Below are positions 31,450-33,770 of a stretch of 33,770 bases of DNA, piece after piece. A model generated the notes under the pieces. The model worked only from the letters and a program-made list of their open reading frames with translations, did not search any database and had not been told where the DNA came from. This DNA is from Oscillospiraceae bacterium (lineage in GTDB: Bacteria; Bacillota; Clostridia; Oscillospirales; CAG-272), in the NCBI GenBank assembly GCA_015063845.1, contig SVTJ01000016.1, positions 1 to 33,770 of the forward strand, in the 5' to 3' direction. A program made the translations under genes and the position numbers. Each line of letters opens with the position of its first letter. Positions within the stretch are counted from its first letter, which is position 1.

Positions 31450-32748
31450 TTATTTACTCCTTAAGTCCTTTACTCTCTTAGCCTTGCCCTCAAATCTCTG
31501 CAAGGTGTTGGGGGATTCAAGCATTACCTTTGCGTCAAGTCCGAGAATTATCTTAAGCTTGCTCTTGACCTCATTCGTGATCTTTTCAAGCACTGAGAAC
31601 GAGTCCGTGCTGTGTGCAAGCTCTACCTTGACCGTAAGCTTATCGAGATATCCCTCTCTCTCAAGAATTATCTCATAGTGAGGACCGAGCTCCTCAACGC
31701 TGAGTATTACTTCCTCAATTTGGCTCGGGAAAACGTTTACGCCGCGTATTTTGAGCATATCGTCGCTTCTTCCCGAAAGATTTTCCATACGGCAGAACGT
31801 TCTTCCGCACTTGCACTTTTCATAGAACAAGCGCGTGATATCCTTTGTTCTGTAACGGATAAGGGGAAGTCCTTCTTTCTTGATACAGGTTATAACAAGC
31901 TCACCCTGCTCACCCTCGGGAAGTACCTCTCCCGTTTTTGGATCAATTATCTCGGGGATAAAGTAGTCCTCATTAATGTGCATTCCGCAATGCTCGAGAC
32001 ATTCTCCTGAAACGCCGGGACCCATAAGCTCGCTCATTCCGTAGTTTGATGTTATGAGCAGATCCTTGCCCCAAAACTTGTGCATCTCCTCGCGCATAGC
32101 GTCTGTGAGAAGCTCGCTTCCCACGAGAGCGATCTTTACCTTGAGGTCTTTCTCGGGCTCAATTCCCATCTCGCGTGCTACCTCGGCAAGGCGAAGCGCA
32201 TAAGAAGGAGTAGCAACGAGCAGGGAGGTCTCGAAATCCTGCATATACATTATCTGCTTCTGCGAGTTACCCGTAGAGGAGGGAACTATTGCAGCGCCAA
32301 TATTCTCAAGTCCGTAGTGAAGACCGAGCGCACCCGTAAACATACCGTATCCGAAGCATATCTGCGCTATGTCATGCTCGCTTGCACCGCCCATGCAGGC
32401 AATACGTGATACGCACTCAGTCCAAGTTTCAAGGTCTCCTCTTGTATATCCTACGACAGTAGGCTTTCCGGTAGTACCGCTTGATGCGTGTATTCTTACA
32501 AGGCTATCCTTAGGAACAGCGAAAAGACCGAAAGGATAGTTATCTCTCATATCCTGCTTAGTTACAAAGGGGAGCTTTGCAAGGTCCGAGAGACTTTTTA
32601 TATCCTCGGGTCTTACACCTGCGTCGTCCATTTTCTTTGCGTAGGCAGGAACCTTTGAATATACTCTGTTGACAGTTTCCTGAAGGCGTTCAAGCTGCAA
32701 CGCCTCGATTTGCTCTCTGGGGAGCGTTTCTTCTTTTGACCAGATCAT
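31450..32748 (-). CDS. paaK: Phenylacetate-CoA ligase family protein (first gene of operon)
   Basis: The 432-residue adenylate-forming enzyme has HASSGTTGKPTVVGYT (87-102), GMSELMGPGV, LIRYRTKDI and ends in a basic tail. It is a paralogue of the copy at 27820, with many identical blocks (DNYPFGLFAVP, RIHASSGTTGK, NVFPSQ). It leads the aromatic-fermentation operon behind a consensus promoter; AGAAGG precedes the ATG. Its likely role is to interconvert an arylacetate and its CoA ester. Having two copies flanking iorAB suggests division of work between phenyl-, hydroxyphenyl- and indoleacetate (inference). Confidence 0.94.
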   Translation of the reverse strand: MIWSKEETLPREQIEALQLERLQETVNRVYSKVPAYAKKMDDAGVRPEDIKSLSDLAKLPFVTKQDMRDNYPFGLFAVPKDSLVRIHASSGTTGKPTVVGYTRGDLETWTECVSRIACMGGASEHDIAQICFGYGMFTGALGLHYGLENIGAAIVPSSTGNSQKQIMYMQDFETSLLVATPSYALRLAEVAREMGIEPEKDLKVKIALVGSELLTDAMREEMHKFWGKDLLITSNYGMSELMGPGVSGECLEHCGMHINEDYFIPEIIDPKTGEVLPEGEQGELVITCIKKEGLPLIRYRTKDITRLFYEKCKCGRTFCRMENLSGRSDDMLKIRGVNVFPSQIEEVILSVEELGPHYEIILEREGYLDKLTVKVELAHSTDSFSVLEKITNEVKSKLKIILGLDAKVMLESPNTLQRFEGKAKRVKDLRSK

Positions 32749-32789
32749 TTTTTACCTTCTATAAATAATAATAAATATGGATAATAGAA

Positions 32790-32818
32790 ATTATATCACA
32801 ATTTGCCGTATTTGTCAA
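32790..32818 (-). promoter_or_regulatory. Consensus promoter of the aromatic-fermentation operon
   Basis: Minus strand: TTGACA (32818-32813), 17-bp spacer, TATAAT (32795-32790), both exact. With gaps of 1-20 bases between all seven genes and no internal terminator seen, it can serve the whole stretch to 25342. Confidence 0.9.
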
Positions 32819-32835
32819 TAATTTTTGATGCTGAA

Positions 32836-32845
32836 ACCGTCGAAA
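32836..32845 (+). repeat. ACCGTCGAAA, copy 1
   Basis: Exact 10-base direct repeat of 32909-32918, lying upstream of the operon's -35 box. Candidate regulator site. Confidence 0.4.
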
Positions 32846-32901
32846 TCACACTAAATATCTACGTTTTTTACGAGCTTTGGGACATAAGTTTTTACCATCA
32901 C

Positions 32902-32930
32902 TTGACACACCGTCGAAAATGTGCTAAAAT
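32902..32930 (+). promoter_or_regulatory. Promoter of xpt
   Basis: TTGACA (32902-32907), 17-bp spacer, TAAAAT (32925-32930). The leader is only about 30 bases, too short for a purine riboswitch, which controls xpt in Bacillus. Confidence 0.87.
32909..32918 (+). repeat. ACCGTCGAAA, copy 2 (inside the xpt promoter)
   Basis: It lies in the spacer between the -35 and -10 boxes of xpt, 73 bases from copy 1. A protein bound here would block RNA polymerase. Confidence 0.4.
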
Positions 32931-32965
32931 AGTCGTAACGTATAATTCTTCAAGGAGAAAAGCTT

Positions 32966-33547
32966 ATGAATTTTTTGGAAGAACGCATTTTGAAGGACGG
33001 TATCGTCAAGGAAGGCAATGTACTTAAGGTAGATAGTTTTCTTAACCACCAGATGGACGTTGCGCTTCTCGATGAAGTGGGCAAGGAGTTCCACAGACGT
33101 TTTGCAGATAAAAAGATAACCAAGGTGCTTACTATTGAGGCATCGGGCATTGCGATAGCTTATGCTGTTGCCCGTTGCTTTGGCGTGCCTATGGTGTTTG
33201 CAAAGAAGGCTAAGAGCATAAATATCGACGGTGATATGTATACCGCCGAGGTCGAGTCATTCACACACAAAAACAAGAACCAGGTCATTGTTTCCAAAAA
33301 GTTCCTTTCAGCTGACGACCATATACTTATCGTTGACGATTTCCTTGCCAATGGCTGCGCTTTGCAAGGACTTATATCTATAAGCGAGGCTGCAGGAGCG
33401 ACTGTCGAGGGTATTGGAATAGTCATAGAAAAAGGATTCCAGTTCGGTGGCAGAAGCATAAGAAATCTCGGCTACCAGCTTGAGTCGCTTGCAATAGTTG
33501 AGTCGATGGACCACGAAACGGGCAACGTAGTTTTTCGTGAGCAGTAA
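32966..33547 (+). CDS. xpt: Xanthine phosphoribosyltransferase
   Basis: The 193-residue enzyme makes XMP from xanthine and PRPP in purine salvage. The PRPP-binding motif is [13 protein letters not shown] (120-132), and the N-terminal [12 protein letters not shown] plus [13 protein letters not shown] are typical of Xpt. Length is normal. AAGGAG precedes the ATG. In many Firmicutes a xanthine permease (pbuX) follows; here a DUF559 gene does, after a terminator. Confidence 0.95.
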   Translation: MNFLEERILKDGIVKEGNVLKVDSFLNHQMDVALLDEVGKEFHRRFADKKITKVLTIEASGIAIAYAVARCFGVPMVFAKKAKSINIDGDMYTAEVESFTHKNKNQVIVSKKFLSADDHILIVDDFLANGCALQGLISISEAAGATVEGIGIVIEKGFQFGGRSIRNLGYQLESLAIVESMDHETGNVVFREQ

Positions 33548-33610
33548 ATAAAACAAAAAGAACACCGTTTCTCTGTTGTTCTTAACGGAGAATTGGCAGG
33601 CACAAAATTT

Positions 33611-33636
33611 CGGCAGAGAACTTGTTTTCTCTGCCG
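33611..33636 (+). terminator. Terminator of xpt
   Basis: CGGCAGAGAA (33611-33620) pairs with TTCTCTGCCG (33627-33636), followed by ATTTGTG. The right part overlaps the -35 box of the next promoter. A weaker stem AAGAACA / TGTTCTT lies at 33558-33583. Confidence 0.7.
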
Positions 33637-33650
33637 ATTTGTGATATAAT
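33622..33650 (+). promoter_or_regulatory. Promoter of the DUF559 gene
   Basis: TTGTTT (33622-33627), 17-bp spacer, TATAAT (33645-33650), with TG one base before the -10 hexamer. The weak -35 lies in the loop and right arm of the xpt terminator. Confidence 0.7.
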
Positions 33651-33679
33651 GGAAGCGATAAAACTTTGGAGGAGTAAGT

Positions 33680-33770
33680 ATGTCGCTTGATTACAACGAA
33701 AAGAATATTACTCTTGCAAAAAATCTTCGTAAAAATGCTACACCGCAGGAGAACCATCTGTGGTACGATT
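33680..33770 (+). CDS. DUF559 endonuclease-like protein, N-terminal fragment
   Basis: Only the first 30 residues are in the window. KNLRKNATPQENHLWYD matches the usual start of DUF559 proteins (LRKNxTPxExxLW), a small family with a Vsr/restriction-endonuclease-like fold and mostly unknown function. The catalytic residues lie beyond the window edge. GGAGGAG stands before the ATG, and a promoter lies just upstream. Confidence 0.8.
   Translation, partial: MSLDYNEKNITLAKNLRKNATPQENHLWYD

Noticed and set aside
32931-32965. Purine riboswitch before xpt
   Set aside because: The leader between promoter and start is only about 30 bases and lacks the aptamer core.

Overview
The window looks like chromosomal DNA of an endospore-forming, Gram-positive, anaerobic member of the Clostridia, probably a gut species. 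The signs are: dipicolinate synthase genes dpaA and dpaB; Firmicutes-type promoters (TTGACA-like, 17 bp, TATAAT-like) and strong AGGAGG-type ribosome sites; three proteins with lipobox signal peptides; BspA-type leucine-rich surface proteins; and an amino-acid-fermenting gene set built on ferredoxin-linked indolepyruvate oxidoreductase with no aerobic genes beside it. I cannot name the species. No rRNA, tRNA or CRISPR array is visible.

Layout. 1-590: the C-terminal end of a large serine recombinase and a terminator, so a mobile element may end here. 593-5142: acetate kinase, a beta-lactamase-fold serine hydrolase, and a divergent pair of co-directional genes (SGNH lipoprotein and nucleotidyltransferase-like protein). 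5284-8993: an Mrp ATPase, a small membrane-anchored BspA-like protein, a dus-regulator pair and an acyl carrier protein. 9135-12915: comEC and the sporulation pair dpaAB. 12959-14375: a cobalamin riboswitch controlling a DUF4430 lipoprotein and an ECF-type S component, a likely vitamin B12 capture and uptake unit. 14438-19405: a 1,655-residue BspA-like lipoprotein. 19639-25149: a TetR-type regulator followed by fakA, plsX, a DegV/FakB protein, a GNAT-fold acyltransferase and an acyl carrier protein, tightly packed on one strand. 25150-25341: a non-coding stretch with two long hairpins. 25342-32748: a seven-gene operon for oxidative fermentation of aromatic amino acids (paaK, iorA, iorB, paaK, ACT protein, amidohydrolase, aminotransferase, in transcription order). 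32966-33770: xpt and the start of a DUF559 protein.

How the parts work together. In the fatty-acid operon the products form a plausible chain: FakB binds a fatty acid, FakA phosphorylates it, PlsX moves the acyl group to ACP, and the GNAT enzyme could transfer it to an unknown acceptor. In the aromatic operon the aminotransferase would make arylpyruvates, IorAB would oxidise them to arylacetyl-CoA, and PaaK run in reverse could yield arylacetate and ATP. The TetR gene and the giant surface-protein gene are divergent, and a 10-bp sequence repeated at both promoters suggests shared control. These pathway readings are inferences from gene content and order.
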